From: Rheinheimera salexigens
Lineage (GTDB): Bacteria > Pseudomonadota > Gammaproteobacteria > Enterobacterales > Alteromonadaceae
DNA length: 64,000 nt
Assembly (NCBI RefSeq): GCF_001752395.1
Contig: NZ_MKEK01000001.1
Span: 2,045,259 to 2,109,258 of the forward strand
Direction of reading: 5' to 3'
The notes beneath the pieces were generated by a model. The model worked only from the letters and a program-made list of their open reading frames with translations, had not been told where the DNA came from and ran no database searches. Shown here one piece after another: positions 18,811 through 28,318 of the stretch. A program made the position numbers and the translations under genes. Each line of letters begins with the position of its first letter. The first letter of the stretch is position 1.

Positions 18811-19680
18811 GTGACTCCAGTATCAATATTAGCGATAAACGGTTTTGGCCATTTGGCCGATTTACCTTGTTTTAAGTTAAAATATGCCGGGGCTTCAGCC
18901 GTTGTATCGTTGTATGGTGGCCAAGTCTTATCTTATAAACCAAAGCCCGACCAAGAAACACTCTGGCTTTCAAACCTGGCAACTTGGCATAATCAGCAAC
19001 CCATCAGAGGCGGCATCCCCATCTGTTGGCCTTGGTTTGGGCCTATAGCACCACAGTTAATGCCCCAGCCGCAAAATTCACAGCAACTAGAGCTACAACC
19101 GCAATTTACTAATCATGGCTTAGTTAGAAATCGGCTTTGGCAGTTAGAGCAACAGCATTGTGAGCAAAGTGGCGCGCAAATTCAGCTGTCGATTAGCGTT
19201 AATGATCTGCCCTATTATCCTGGGACTATTAAGCTATTTTTAACAATAACCCTGAATGATACTTTAAGAATAAGATTAAATTGCGATGAAGATATTTTAC
19301 AACAAGCGGCATTACATAGTTACTTTAAGATCAGAAAATTAGAGCAATGTAAAATTAGCCCACTACCAAGCCAATACCAAGATAGCCTAAGTCAGCAGCT
19401 AGTTAATACGAGTTCCAACACCCTGCAGATTGATCAAGAAGTAGATCGCATTTATCACCATACCGAACCGGATATTCAGCTGCAAAAAGATCGGCATAGT
19501 ATTTTAATTAGTCAAGAAGACCATGACGCGACTGTAGTGTGGAATCCTTGGCAGGAAAAATGCGCCTTGCTTAAAGATGCTAAACCCAGAGATTATTTAA
19601 ACTTTGTTTGTATTGAAACTGCACGCTTAGCTTTAGTAGCCAAGCCGTTAGCGTTAAGCCAGACCATTAGTTGCCCGTAA
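18811..19680 (+). CDS. yeaD: D-hexose-6-phosphate mutarotase (YeaD family)
   Basis: 289 residues of the aldose-1-epimerase fold. GGIPICWPWFGP, LHSYFKI and the C-terminal CIETA region are typical of YeaD, which interconverts the alpha and beta anomers of hexose 6-phosphates. The start is GTG with AGGAG five bases upstream. It sits 23 bp after gap, almost certainly in one transcript, so it would share the HexR control. Confidence 0.92.
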   Translation: MTPVSILAINGFGHLADLPCFKLKYAGASAVVSLYGGQVLSYKPKPDQETLWLSNLATWHNQQPIRGGIPICWPWFGPIAPQLMPQPQNSQQLELQPQFTNHGLVRNRLWQLEQQHCEQSGAQIQLSISVNDLPYYPGTIKLFLTITLNDTLRIRLNCDEDILQQAALHSYFKIRKLEQCKISPLPSQYQDSLSQQLVNTSSNTLQIDQEVDRIYHHTEPDIQLQKDRHSILISQEDHDATVVWNPWQEKCALLKDAKPRDYLNFVCIETARLALVAKPLALSQTISCP

Positions 19681-19718
19681 TACAATGGCAAATAATAAAG
19701 TAGCCTATAGCTAAATAT

Positions 19719-20141
19719 TTAGTGCCAACTAGACGTAAACTTACTGCTCAAGGTGTCAACGGTGCCATCGTTATAACGGATATTAATATTAAGTTGCCAC
19801 TGCATATTGGGCTCGCTACAAGCGCCTAATAAAAACTCAGCTTTATAAAGCCGTTCAGTATCATCTGTGCCGGTTGCGGCAGTAAATCGTAATGGTATTT
19901 TACCCATATACATCGAAATCCCCACAATATCGGCCTCAATAGCGGCAGGCACTTTATTGTCGCTGAGCACAGTTGTTAAAGTTAGTTGTAACGGGGTTTC
20001 AACGGGCGCATCTGCATTACTCAAGCTTAATTGCCAAGAGGCAGTTTCTGTTAATATTAACGGCTTTTCGCTGCGTGCTTGGCCATTATCACAGCCCGTT
20101 AATAACAGTAGAATTAATAACGTCCAATATACGATTGGCAT
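19719..20141 (-). CDS. small lipoprotein with YtkA/FixH-like domain
   Basis: 140 residues. A short hydrophobic segment ends in the lipobox LLTGC (Cys17), so it is a predicted lipoprotein. The rest, with MYMGKIPLRF and FLLGACSEPNMQWQL, resembles YtkA/FixH-like beta-sandwich proteins found near copper and cytochrome-oxidase genes. The Met-x-Met and Cys residues could bind a metal, but that is inference. It is divergent from ccoN and convergent with yeaD. No specific function can be assigned. Confidence 0.75.
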   Translation of the reverse strand: MPIVYWTLLILLLLTGCDNGQARSEKPLILTETASWQLSLSNADAPVETPLQLTLTTVLSDNKVPAAIEADIVGISMYMGKIPLRFTAATGTDDTERLYKAEFLLGACSEPNMQWQLNINIRYNDGTVDTLSSKFTSSWH

Positions 20142-20237
20142 AATAAGCCTGGGTTAGAGAATGTTAGCGCTATTGTAAGCTGTTTTAGCATCCAGCCACA
20201 AATTCGCATTACAAATGACTATTTGCTAATCATTTAT

Positions 20238-20251
20238 TTGTTCTACATCAT
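20238..20251. promoter_or_regulatory. candidate FNR/Anr box upstream of ccoN
   Basis: TTGTTCTACATCAT matches eight of the ten defined positions of TTGAT-N4-ATCAA. It lies about 163 bp before the ccoN start, with TATCTT at 20269-20274 as a possible -10. Weak on sequence alone; supported by the presence of an fnr gene in the same island and by FNR control of cbb3 oxidases elsewhere. Confidence 0.4.
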
Positions 20252-20310
20252 AAAATATGTGTTTCAGCTATCTTTTCCAGCCTAAACCCCTTAATATATA
20301 TGGCCAGAAT

Positions 20311-20350
20311 AACCATACAAATAATACTTGTATTAAACAATAGTATGGTT
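20311..20350. repeat. nested inverted repeats in the ccoN leader
   Basis: AACCATAC (20311-20318) pairs with GTATGGTT (20343-20350), and between them TAATAC-TT-GTATTA (20322-20335) is a perfect palindrome. They lie 64-103 bp before the ccoN start, so they may be an operator or fold in the mRNA leader. No T-run follows, so they are not a standard terminator. Confidence 0.5.
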
Positions 20351-20413
20351 AATAGCAACGGTTGCTTAGGCAGCTTTTTTCAGTAACCAGCACAAACTTC
20401 AGCGGAACTCAAC

Positions 20414-21844
20414 ATGAGCCAGACCAAATCGTTAAATGTTGATTACAACTATAGCGTTGTCCGCCTTTTTGCTATCACTACCGTAATTTGGGGTATTGTT
20501 GGCATGGGGTTGGGCGTTTTTATCGCGGCGCAGTTATACTGGCCAGCATTAAACTTTGATATTCCTTGGCTGACTTATAGTCGCCTACGTCCATTGCATA
20601 CCAACGCGGTAATTTTCGCATTTGGTACTAGTGCATTATTCGCCACTAGTTATTATGTCGTACAGCGTACCTGTCAGGTTCGCTTATTTGCTGAAAAATT
20701 AGCAATGTTTACGTTCTGGGGTTGGCAAGCCATTATTGTTGCTGCTGTTATTACCCTACCAATGGGCTTAACCTCTACTAAAGAATATGCAGAGCTTGAG
20801 TGGCCAATTGATATACTACTAACCATCGTTTGGATTTCTTACGCTATTGTATTCTTTGGTACCTTAGTTAAACGTAAAACCAGCCACATTTATGTTGCTA
20901 ACTGGTTCTACGGTGGCTTTATCCTAACGATTGCTGCCCTGCATATTGTAAATAGTATGGCTATTCCCGTCAGCGCGTTTAAATCCTATTCTATTTATGC
21001 CGGTACTGTTGATGCCATGGTTCAGTGGTGGTACGGCCATAATGCGGTTGGTTTCTTATTAACTGCAGGTTTCTTGGGTATGATGTATTACTTTGTACCT
21101 AAACAAGCTGGTCGCCCGGTTTATTCATATCGTTTATCTATTGTCCATTTTTGGGCCTTAATTGCGCTATACATCTGGGTAGGTTCGCATCACTTAATTT
21201 ATACCGCCTTACCTGACTGGACTCAGTCTTTAGGTATGGTGATGTCGATTATCCTATTCGTACCAAGCTGGGGCGGTATGATAAACGGTATTATGACCTT
21301 ATCAGGCGCTTGGCATAAGCTTAAGACTGACCCTATATTACGTTTCCTAATTGTCTCATTGTCTTTCTACGGTATGTCTACCTTTGAAGGCCCAATGATG
21401 GCCATTAAGTCAGTAAACGCATTATCGCATTATACTGACTGGACTGTAGGTCACGTTCACTCTGGTGCTTTAGGTTGGGTTGCGATGATTTCTATCGGCG
21501 CTATCTACCACTTAATACCGGTGTTATATAATAAAGGCCGTATGTACAGTACATCCTTAATTAACTCTCACTTCTGGTTACACACCATTGGTGTTGTATT
21601 GTATATCGTTGCCATGTGGATCTCAGGTATTACTCAAGGCATGATGTGGAGCGCAGTCAACACTGACGGCACCTTAACCTATAGTTTTGTACAAAGTCTT
21701 GAAGCCTCTAAGCCATTCTACTTTATGCGCTTTGTAGGTGGTGTATTTGTTGTTGCCGGTATGTTGTTAATGGCTTACAACGTTTTCAAAACTATTCGTG
21801 CACCGAAAGAAAGCTTGGCCGAACCTGTGCCAGCCGTTGCGTAA
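20414..21844 (+). CDS. ccoN: cbb3-type cytochrome c oxidase catalytic subunit I
   Basis: 476 residues with about twelve transmembrane helices. Haem and CuB ligand motifs are visible: [44 protein letters not shown] and [12 protein letters not shown]. CcoN carries low-spin haem b and the high-spin haem b3-CuB centre, reducing O2 with high affinity under microaerobic conditions while pumping protons. First gene of ccoNOQP; the next start is 10 bp after its stop. Confidence 0.97.
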   Translation: MSQTKSLNVDYNYSVVRLFAITTVIWGIVGMGLGVFIAAQLYWPALNFDIPWLTYSRLRPLHTNAVIFAFGTSALFATSYYVVQRTCQVRLFAEKLAMFTFWGWQAIIVAAVITLPMGLTSTKEYAELEWPIDILLTIVWISYAIVFFGTLVKRKTSHIYVANWFYGGFILTIAALHIVNSMAIPVSAFKSYSIYAGTVDAMVQWWYGHNAVGFLLTAGFLGMMYYFVPKQAGRPVYSYRLSIVHFWALIALYIWVGSHHLIYTALPDWTQSLGMVMSIILFVPSWGGMINGIMTLSGAWHKLKTDPILRFLIVSLSFYGMSTFEGPMMAIKSVNALSHYTDWTVGHVHSGALGWVAMISIGAIYHLIPVLYNKGRMYSTSLINSHFWLHTIGVVLYIVAMWISGITQGMMWSAVNTDGTLTYSFVQSLEASKPFYFMRFVGGVFVVAGMLLMAYNVFKTIRAPKESLAEPVPAVA

Positions 21845-21854
21845 GAGGTAGACC

Positions 21855-22466
21855 ATGTCAAAGAAAAATCATCACGAAAAAATTGAAAAAAGCGTTGGTC
21901 TATTGACTGTTTTAACCTGTGTTGCCATTTCATTTGGTACCTTAGTTCAGTTAACACCTCTGCTATTTATAGATGAAATGACCGAGCCAGTAACAGGTAT
22001 GAAACCTTATACCCCGCTACAATTAGAAGGTCGGGATATTTATATCCGTGAAGGTTGTGTTGGTTGTCATAGCCAAATGATTAGACCTTTCCGGGCTGAA
22101 GTAGAGCGTTATGGCCACTACTCTGTTGCTGGTGAAAGTGTTTGGGATCACCCTTTCCTGTGGGGCTCTAAGCGTACTGGTCCAGATTTAGCACGAGTAG
22201 GCGAGCGTTATAGTGACGATTGGCACCATGCCCATTTAGTTGATCCACGCTCTGTGGTACCTGAATCTAATATGCCTGGCTTTCCTTGGTTAGAAACTAA
22301 TCTATTAGATGGCAAGCATACTGTAAAGAAAATGGAAGTCTTACGTACACTTGGCTTGCCTTATGAAGATGACGATATTTCTGGCGCGGTAGAAGCGGTT
22401 AAAGGGAAAACAGAAATGGAAGCCCTGATTGCCTATCTGCAATCACTTGGCACACACTTGAAGTAA
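21855..22466 (+). CDS. ccoO: cbb3-type cytochrome c oxidase mono-haem subunit II
   Basis: 203 residues: an N-terminal membrane anchor (about 14-36) and one c-type haem site CVGCH at 68-72, followed by [25 protein letters not shown] near 140 supplies the likely Met haem ligand. It passes electrons from CcoP to CcoN. An AGAGGTA ribosome-binding site precedes the ATG. Confidence 0.97.
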   Translation: MSKKNHHEKIEKSVGLLTVLTCVAISFGTLVQLTPLLFIDEMTEPVTGMKPYTPLQLEGRDIYIREGCVGCHSQMIRPFRAEVERYGHYSVAGESVWDHPFLWGSKRTGPDLARVGERYSDDWHHAHLVDPRSVVPESNMPGFPWLETNLLDGKHTVKKMEVLRTLGLPYEDDDISGAVEAVKGKTEMEALIAYLQSLGTHLK

Positions 22467-22471
22467 TCACT

Positions 22472-22654
22472 ATGACATATGCAGATATTCACAGTATTTA
22501 CACGGTAATTTTGTTTGTTGCTTTTATCTCTTTTGTCGTTTGGACTTTTATTATAAAAGGCAAAAAAGATTTTGATCAGGCTGCGAACTTAGTATTCGGT
22601 GACGAGCAGCAAAAACAACAACCAAAAACCAAACAGGAGTCAGATCATGAGTAG
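22472..22654 (+). CDS. ccoQ: cbb3-type oxidase small subunit CcoQ
   Basis: 60 residues: one membrane segment (YTVILFVAFISFVVWTFI) and a short, charged, Gln/Lys-rich tail containing KKDFDQAANLVF, typical of CcoQ/FixQ. It stabilises the complex, particularly the association of CcoP. It starts 5 bp after the ccoO stop, and its last 8 bases overlap ccoP. Confidence 0.93.
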   Translation: MTYADIHSIYTVILFVAFISFVVWTFIIKGKKDFDQAANLVFGDEQQKQQPKTKQESDHE

Positions 22655-23627
22655 CTTTTGGAGTGCTTGGGTCATTGTATTTACCTTACCCGTTATTATT
22701 GGTTGTTTTTGGTTATTAACCATCAGCCTTAAAAACTATGTTGACGTACCAGAAGGCGAAGTCACCGACCATATAGTAGACGGTATTCAAGAAGTAAATA
22801 ATCCACTGCCTCGCTGGTGGACTTATATGTTCTATTTAACCATCATTTGGTCGGTATTTTACTTAGCGCTTTACCCGGGTTTAGGTAATTATAAAGGCTT
22901 ATTAAACTGGACTAGTTCTAACCAAGGTATTAAATCGTTGGCAGAATCTCGTGCAGCGGTTGAGTTATCAAAAACAGATGGCAGCCATGTTCAATTTGAT
23001 CGTGAACTTGAGCATGCATCTGAGAAATATGGTCCAATATTTCAACAGTTTGCTCAGCGTGATGTTATTGATTTGGCTTATGACGATGCAGCAATAAAAA
23101 TTGGCCAGCGCTTATTTTTACAAAACTGTTCTTTATGCCATGGTTCAGATGCACGTGGTCAAACAGGTTATCCTAACCTGACCGACAATGATTGGTTGTA
23201 CGGTGGGTCGCCTGACAAAATTAAAGAAACCTTAATGTTTGGTCGAAAAGCCGCTATGCCATCTTGGTATGATGCCCTAGGCGGCGATCAAGGCGTTAAA
23301 GAAATGACCGCTTACGTGCTTAGCTTATCAGGCCGTCAAGTTGATCAAGTTGATGCAACTGCAGGTAAAGCCAAGTTTGCTTTATGTGCTGCATGTCATG
23401 GTATGGACGGTAAGGGTAGTTTAGCCCATAACCTACCTTTTGGTGCGCCAAATTTAACCGATAATACTTGGTTATATGGTGGCTCAGCTAGAGCGGTAAC
23501 CGAATCCATAACTTTAGGTCGTTTTGGTCAAATGCCTGCGTTTGAAAAAACCTTAGGGGCAGATAAAGTGCATATTCTAACTGCTTATGTATATCGTTTA
23601 GCAAACCCAGAAAAACCTGCTGAATAA
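22647..23627 (+). CDS. ccoP: cbb3-type cytochrome c oxidase di-haem subunit III
   Basis: 326 residues from the ATG at 22647, which has AGGAG seven bases upstream; the longer frame from 22599 lies inside ccoQ. Two N-terminal membrane segments (about 5-27 and 58-76) are followed by two cytochrome c domains with CSLCH at 161-165 and CAACH at 247-251. It accepts electrons from cytochrome c and feeds CcoO. The gene ends just before a strong terminator. Confidence 0.97.
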   Translation: MSSFWSAWVIVFTLPVIIGCFWLLTISLKNYVDVPEGEVTDHIVDGIQEVNNPLPRWWTYMFYLTIIWSVFYLALYPGLGNYKGLLNWTSSNQGIKSLAESRAAVELSKTDGSHVQFDRELEHASEKYGPIFQQFAQRDVIDLAYDDAAIKIGQRLFLQNCSLCHGSDARGQTGYPNLTDNDWLYGGSPDKIKETLMFGRKAAMPSWYDALGGDQGVKEMTAYVLSLSGRQVDQVDATAGKAKFALCAACHGMDGKGSLAHNLPFGAPNLTDNTWLYGGSARAVTESITLGRFGQMPAFEKTLGADKVHILTAYVYRLANPEKPAE

Positions 23628-23658
23628 TAATACCTTATAGCGTATTCGCACTTATATT

Positions 23659-23686
23659 AAGCCCCGATTACGGGGCTTATTTTTAT
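23659..23686 (+). terminator. rho-independent terminator after ccoP
   Basis: AAGCCCCG-ATTA-CGGGGCTT followed by a T-rich ATTTTTAT. It separates the structural genes ccoNOQP from the assembly genes fixH-ccoI-ccoS, so the latter are probably expressed by read-through or from their own promoter. Confidence 0.9.
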
Positions 23687-23702
23687 GATATTAGAGGTTG
23701 TT

Positions 23703-24188
23703 ATGCAGCAAGATATTAAACCTTGGTACAAGCAGTTATGGCCATGGCTTTTAATTGCAGTTCCTGTTTTTACGGCTCTAAAAGCTGCACATACTGTTAT
23801 GCTGATGCAAGGTAATATCCCAGATATGGTAGTCGATGATTACTATAAAGAAGGTCAAGCTATTAACCAGCGCTTAGCGTTATACCGTGAGGCTGAATTG
23901 CGTAACTTAGACGCCAAAGTATTAATAGCCGGTAATCAAATTATTATTCGTTTTGCCCAAAATGATACGTTAGGTGAGCATATGCTACTGGATTTTTACC
24001 ACCCAACTATCGCCAATAAAGATTTTAATCTTACAGCCGAACGTAGTGGTAAATTACTTTATATCGCGACGCTGCCCCACTCTTTACAAGGTAATTGGCG
24101 TATCGCTGTTACTGATAATTCTAAGGCATGGAAATTACGGGCAAATTTAGTTTTACCTGCAAGCCAAGAAATTCAATTAGGTTATTAA
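23703..24188 (+). CDS. fixH: cbb3 oxidase assembly protein FixH/CcoH
   Basis: 161 residues from the ATG at 23703 (GAGG five bases upstream). An in-frame ATG at 23685 falls in the T-tract of the preceding terminator and is unlikely. The N-terminus has a single membrane anchor, then VDDYYKEGQAINQRL, the hallmark of FixH, and a small beta-rich periplasmic domain. It assists cbb3 maturation together with the copper pump CcoI. It lies 12 bp before ccoI. Confidence 0.93.
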   Translation: MQQDIKPWYKQLWPWLLIAVPVFTALKAAHTVMLMQGNIPDMVVDDYYKEGQAINQRLALYREAELRNLDAKVLIAGNQIIIRFAQNDTLGEHMLLDFYHPTIANKDFNLTAERSGKLLYIATLPHSLQGNWRIAVTDNSKAWKLRANLVLPASQEIQLGY

Positions 24189-24200
24189 CAGGACAGTATT

Positions 24201-26582
24201 GTGAGTGTAACTCGCTGTTTTCATTGTCATGAGCCTGTACCAGCCGGCACTGACTTTACGCTGCAATTTGATGATGTAACAAGGCATCTCTGCTGTCCTG
24301 GTTGTTTAGCTGTTGCCGAAACCATTATTGATAGCAATTTAGCTGATTATTATCGCTTTCGTACCGAACCCGCGGCTAAAGCTTCGCCTCTGCCAGAGTC
24401 AATCCAAAATGAGCTAAATCATTATGATTCTGCAGACGTGCTTGCGGATATAAGCCAATTACAGGGTGATTATAATGAAATTGAATTATCCATTGATGGC
24501 ATTAGTTGTGCAGCATGTGCTTGGTTAATTGAAAAGCAATTACGCCAATTTTCAGCTATAGCCAAAGTCAATGTTAACTCCACTACCCAGCGCTGTTATT
24601 TACAATGGCAAGCCGATAATTTGCCCTTAAGCCACATTATCACAGCGCTGCAAAATATTGGTTATAAGGCTAGCCCCTTTATTGCCGATCAAGAAGAACA
24701 AAGTTTTAAGTTGGAACTAAATCGTTATTTAAAACGTTTAGCTGTTTCTGGCATTATTTCAATGCAAGTTATGGCTATCGCCTTTGGTTTATACTTTGGC
24801 GAATACACCGGTATTGAGCAATCGCATCAAGGCTATTTACGCTGGATCAGTATGTTATTGACCCTACCCGTCGTTATTTATTCAGCATTACCTTTTTTAC
24901 TCAGTGCTTGGCGCAGTGTAAGAAGCCGGCAGTTGAATATGGATGTCCCGGTTAGTTTAGCTATTTATTATACTTTTGGCGCTTCCGCCTATGCCACGGT
25001 GTTTAATACCGGTGAAGTGTATTTTGAATCAGTTTGTATGTTTACTTTCCTACTGCAGTTAGGCAAGTTCTTTGAATATAGAGCCCGAGCTAAAGCCCGC
25101 GATGCCACCAGCAACTTATTAAAAATCATGCCGGTCAGTGCTACTTTATTAGTTGAGGGTGAACAAAAGGTTGTCTCAGCTCGTCGCTTAAAAGCTGACG
25201 ATCTAATTTTGGTCAAGCCTGGTGAAACTATTGCCGCAGATGGTTACATTATTAGTGGGAATAGTACCGTTGATGAGTCAATGTTAACGGGTGAGTATCG
25301 CGCTATAGACAAAGATATTCACGACACTGTGCTAGCAGGTAGTATCAACCATAATGGTTTACTTCAGGTTCAGGTCAGTTCGGCACTGATGTCTTCGCGG
25401 TTAGGCCAAATTATTGCGCTGCAACATCGTACATTCAGCCAAAAACCGGCCCTATTGCAAAAAACAGATAAATTAGCTCAAAATTTTATTGAACAACTAT
25501 TATTAATTGCCGTATTAACGTTTTTACTTTGGTATTTTTGGCTCGATCCCGATCGGGCATTTTGGATCACGTTATCAGTTCTAGTTGCCACCTGCCCTTG
25601 CGCACTAAGCCTAGCCGCGCCTACGGCTGTCACCTGTGTGTTAGCGCAATTAAATCGACAAGGTATCTTAGTTAAAAATAGTGAAGCATTAGATGCCACA
25701 CCTGAAATAAGCCATATCGTGTTTGATAAAACCGGTACCTTAACTCAAGGTCAATTTTCACTAAATCAGGTCCAGCTGTTTGATAGTGCATTAAGTCGAG
25801 AGCAAGTGTTAAATTTAATTGCAAACTTAGAGTTAAATTCTGAACACCCTATTGGCCAGGCTTTTGCTCAGTATTATCAGCAAACACTAGCCTTAACCGA
25901 GGTTGAAATCACTGTCGGTGGTGGTATTAGCGCTAATTATCAACACCAATTGATTAAAGTCGGTAGTGCCAAGTTTTGTAACGTAACTGCCGTTGCCGAT
26001 GCCATGGTCTATTTATGCATTGATCATAAACTCATTGCTAGCATTAGCTTACAGGACGCGCTGCGCCCTGAAATTCCTGAGTTAATAAACCAACTTAAAG
26101 TTAAAAATTATCAACTGATAATGCTTACCGGCGATAGCTCAAGCCAAGCAGAGCAATTACAGCAGCAACTGGGCTTTGATGTTATGTTTAAAGGCTGCTC
26201 ACCAGAGCAAAAAGTGCAACAAGTGCAAAATTTGGTATCAGCCGGGCATAAGGTGATGATGTTAGGTGATGGCATTAACGACAGTCCTGCTTTTCATGCT
26301 GCTCATGTCTCAGTTGCTTTAGAGTCGGGTACTGACTTATCCAAGAACCAAGCCGATGTGGTATTATTAAAGCCTGATATTAGTTTATTACTCTCATTGA
26401 TTACCGGCAGCGAGATGGCCAAACTGCGGGTTAAACAAAACTTAGCATGGGCAATTGGCTATAATGTTATTATTATCCCACTTGCTGTCGCAGGTTTTGT
26501 CTCGCCTTATATCGCGGTACTGGGCATGTCATTTAGCTCATTGCTGGTTGTGTCAAACTCATTAAGGCTATTAAAAAAATGA
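24201..26582 (+). CDS. ccoI: copper-exporting P1B-type ATPase for cbb3 assembly
   Basis: 793 residues. N-terminal cysteine-rich region (CFHCHEPVP, CCPGC), then a heavy-metal-associated domain with GISCAAC near residue 103, eight membrane segments, the intramembrane CPC motif (TCPCALSLA), phosphorylation site DKTGTLT and hinge GDGINDSPA. All catalytic motifs are intact. CcoI/FixI supplies copper to the CuB site of CcoN. GTG start with AGGA seven bases upstream; the stop overlaps ccoS by ATGA. Confidence 0.95.
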   Translation: MSVTRCFHCHEPVPAGTDFTLQFDDVTRHLCCPGCLAVAETIIDSNLADYYRFRTEPAAKASPLPESIQNELNHYDSADVLADISQLQGDYNEIELSIDGISCAACAWLIEKQLRQFSAIAKVNVNSTTQRCYLQWQADNLPLSHIITALQNIGYKASPFIADQEEQSFKLELNRYLKRLAVSGIISMQVMAIAFGLYFGEYTGIEQSHQGYLRWISMLLTLPVVIYSALPFLLSAWRSVRSRQLNMDVPVSLAIYYTFGASAYATVFNTGEVYFESVCMFTFLLQLGKFFEYRARAKARDATSNLLKIMPVSATLLVEGEQKVVSARRLKADDLILVKPGETIAADGYIISGNSTVDESMLTGEYRAIDKDIHDTVLAGSINHNGLLQVQVSSALMSSRLGQIIALQHRTFSQKPALLQKTDKLAQNFIEQLLLIAVLTFLLWYFWLDPDRAFWITLSVLVATCPCALSLAAPTAVTCVLAQLNRQGILVKNSEALDATPEISHIVFDKTGTLTQGQFSLNQVQLFDSALSREQVLNLIANLELNSEHPIGQAFAQYYQQTLALTEVEITVGGGISANYQHQLIKVGSAKFCNVTAVADAMVYLCIDHKLIASISLQDALRPEIPELINQLKVKNYQLIMLTGDSSSQAEQLQQQLGFDVMFKGCSPEQKVQQVQNLVSAGHKVMMLGDGINDSPAFHAAHVSVALESGTDLSKNQADVVLLKPDISLLLSLITGSEMAKLRVKQNLAWAIGYNVIIIPLAVAGFVSPYIAVLGMSFSSLLVVSNSLRLLKK

Positions 26583-26785
26583 ATGTTATTTACATTTTAA
26601 TTCCAATCGCCATGTTATTTGTTGTGTTTGGCTTAACAGTATTTTTTTGGGCGGTGCGTAAAGGCCAATTTGAAGATTTAGATAAGCAAGGTTTTAGTAT
26701 CTTGTTTGATGATAACGGCCAAAAAAGTACTAAGGCTAACAGCAAAGCGAATACTAGCAGCAACAATAAGCCTCCTAAAGAATGA
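26579..26785 (+). CDS. ccoS: cbb3 oxidase maturation protein CcoS
   Basis: 68 residues with one membrane segment, then AVRKGQFEDLDKQGFSILFDD, the conserved core of CcoS, and a Lys/Asn/Ser-rich tail. CcoS is needed for cofactor insertion into cbb3 oxidase. ATGA overlaps at both ends show tight coupling with ccoI and the downstream membrane protein. Confidence 0.95.
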   Translation: MNVIYILIPIAMLFVVFGLTVFFWAVRKGQFEDLDKQGFSILFDDNGQKSTKANSKANTSSNNKPPKE

Positions 26786-27456
26786 ACAGTGACCTGATTG
26801 CTGCCCTCGCGATCGGTTTTATTGGCAGTAGTCACTGCTTAGTAATGTGTGGTGGTATTGTCGCCGCATTACAATTGGCTATGCCCGGTGCGAATGTAAA
26901 ACGTAAACTTTGGCTACAACTTTTGTTAAGTTTAGGTCGCCTGACAACCTATAGTTTTTTTGGTGCCGTCGTCGGTTACTTTGGCGCTAGTGCCATGCAA
27001 CTTGCTGGTGGCTCATTACTTTGGCTACGTTTGTTGGCTGGTTGTTTACTTATTGCCATTGCTCTTTATATTAGTCGGCTTTGGTTTGGCCTACTAAAGT
27101 TAGAACAACTGGGCCAGGGTATCTGGCGTTATATTCAACCTTTAACCAAACACTGTTTACCCTTAGACTCGGCTAAAAAAGCCTATTTGTATGGTTTATG
27201 CTGGGGCTGGCTACCCTGTGGTTTAGTCTACAGCGCATTAAGCTGGAGCTTAGTCAGTGGAGGTGCCAGTTCTGGAGCATTAGTGATGTTTGCCTTTGGT
27301 ATAGGCACATTGCCGGCCATATTACTTTCTGGTCTGGCAGCACAAAAGTTAACCCAAATTAAAAATAATTTAATGGTAAGATACATAACTAGTTTTTTAT
27401 TAGCTAGTTATGGTGTTTATACCATATGGCTTGCGGCTAAACGTATATTTATTTAG
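26782..27456 (+). CDS. SafE/TauE (UreH-like) membrane protein linked to cbb3 assembly
   Basis: 224 residues with about six membrane helices. It starts with IGSSHCLVMCGGIVAAL, the His-Cys...Met-Cys motif of the UreH-like transmembrane domain found next to heavy-metal and cytochrome-oxidase genes, and has CWGWLPCGLVYSAL in the middle. The Cys/His/Met residues in helices suggest metal handling, so a copper-related role in oxidase assembly is more likely than sulfite export, but neither is shown. Translationally coupled to ccoS. Confidence 0.82.
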   Translation: MNSDLIAALAIGFIGSSHCLVMCGGIVAALQLAMPGANVKRKLWLQLLLSLGRLTTYSFFGAVVGYFGASAMQLAGGSLLWLRLLAGCLLIAIALYISRLWFGLLKLEQLGQGIWRYIQPLTKHCLPLDSAKKAYLYGLCWGWLPCGLVYSALSWSLVSGGASSGALVMFAFGIGTLPAILLSGLAAQKLTQIKNNLMVRYITSFLLASYGVYTIWLAAKRIFI

Positions 27457-27492
27457 GTTAAAGTATAGAGCTTGCTTACTTAGGGTTAAAGG

Positions 27493-28206
27493 ATGCAAAA
27501 ATCTGCGATAAAATGTCAAGACTGTGGATTTAGTCAGCTTTGCTTGCCATTTTCATTAAATGATTTAGAAATGGGTCAACTCGACGCTATTATTCAACGG
27601 AAAAAACCTTTTCATAAAGGCGATAGGTTGTTTGAAGCAGGCATACCGCAAAAATCTTTATTTGCCGTGCGTTCAGGCACGTTTAAAAGCCTGACCATCG
27701 CCGAGCAAGGTGAACAACAGATAACCGGTTTTCATTTGCCCGGAGATGTTCTCGGTTTTGATGCTTTTAATACCCAACACCACCCAAGCAACGCTGAAGC
27801 ATTAGAAACCTCTATGGTGTGTGAAATCCCCTTGTCTAACCTTGACATATTACTGGGCCAGTTACCTCGCCTTCGCCAGCAAATGATGCGCTTAATGAGT
27901 CAAGACATTCACGCTGATCAGCAAATGATGCTGTTGTTAAACCATAAAACGGCTGAACAAAAATTAGCCAGTTTTATTAAACAATTATCTCAGCGTTATG
28001 CTAATCGTGGATTTGCAGCGAACGAATTTAGACTCACCATGACCCGCAGTGATATCGGTAATTATTTAGGCTTAACAGTAGAAACGGTGAGTCGATTATT
28101 TAGCAAGTTACATAAAGAGCAGCTTATCGCAGTACAGGGTAAGTTAATTAAAATTACTAATCTCAATCAGTTATCAGAATTGGCATCCTTATCAGCTCGA
28201 TGTTAA
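27493..28206 (+). CDS. fnr: oxygen-sensing transcription regulator Fnr (EtrA/Anr)
   Basis: 237 residues (E. coli Fnr 250). Cys8, Cys11 and Cys17 keep the CX2CX5C spacing of E. coli Cys20/23/29, and Cys110 matches Cys122, so all four ligands of the [4Fe-4S] sensor are present. The recognition helix [17 protein letters not shown] keeps the E..SR residues that read TTGAT-N4-ATCAA. It should act as anaerobic and microaerobic activator or repressor, including of the cco genes upstream. AGGG lies seven bases before the ATG. Confidence 0.95.
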   Translation: MQKSAIKCQDCGFSQLCLPFSLNDLEMGQLDAIIQRKKPFHKGDRLFEAGIPQKSLFAVRSGTFKSLTIAEQGEQQITGFHLPGDVLGFDAFNTQHHPSNAEALETSMVCEIPLSNLDILLGQLPRLRQQMMRLMSQDIHADQQMMLLLNHKTAEQKLASFIKQLSQRYANRGFAANEFRLTMTRSDIGNYLGLTVETVSRLFSKLHKEQLIAVQGKLIKITNLNQLSELASLSARC

Positions 28207-28218
28207 GCTGAACAAATA

Positions 28219-28251
28219 CTAGGTTATTTTCACAGCAAAAAATAACCCTAG
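28219..28251. repeat. inverted repeat between fnr and uspE
   Basis: CTAGGTTATTTT pairs with AAAATAACCCTAG (one bulged base) around a short loop, 12 bp after the fnr stop. It may act as a weak terminator or mRNA 3'-end stabiliser; the expected T-run is missing. Confidence 0.5.
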
Positions 28252-28318
28252 TGGCTATACTCAAACTAAATACTATAACCAAACACTATAACGAACATTA
28301 TGATTTTAGGAGTCAGTT

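Noticed and set aside
23685..23702. Upstream ATG for fixH
   Set aside because: It falls in the T-tract of the ccoP terminator; the ATG at 23703 has GAGG at a normal distance.
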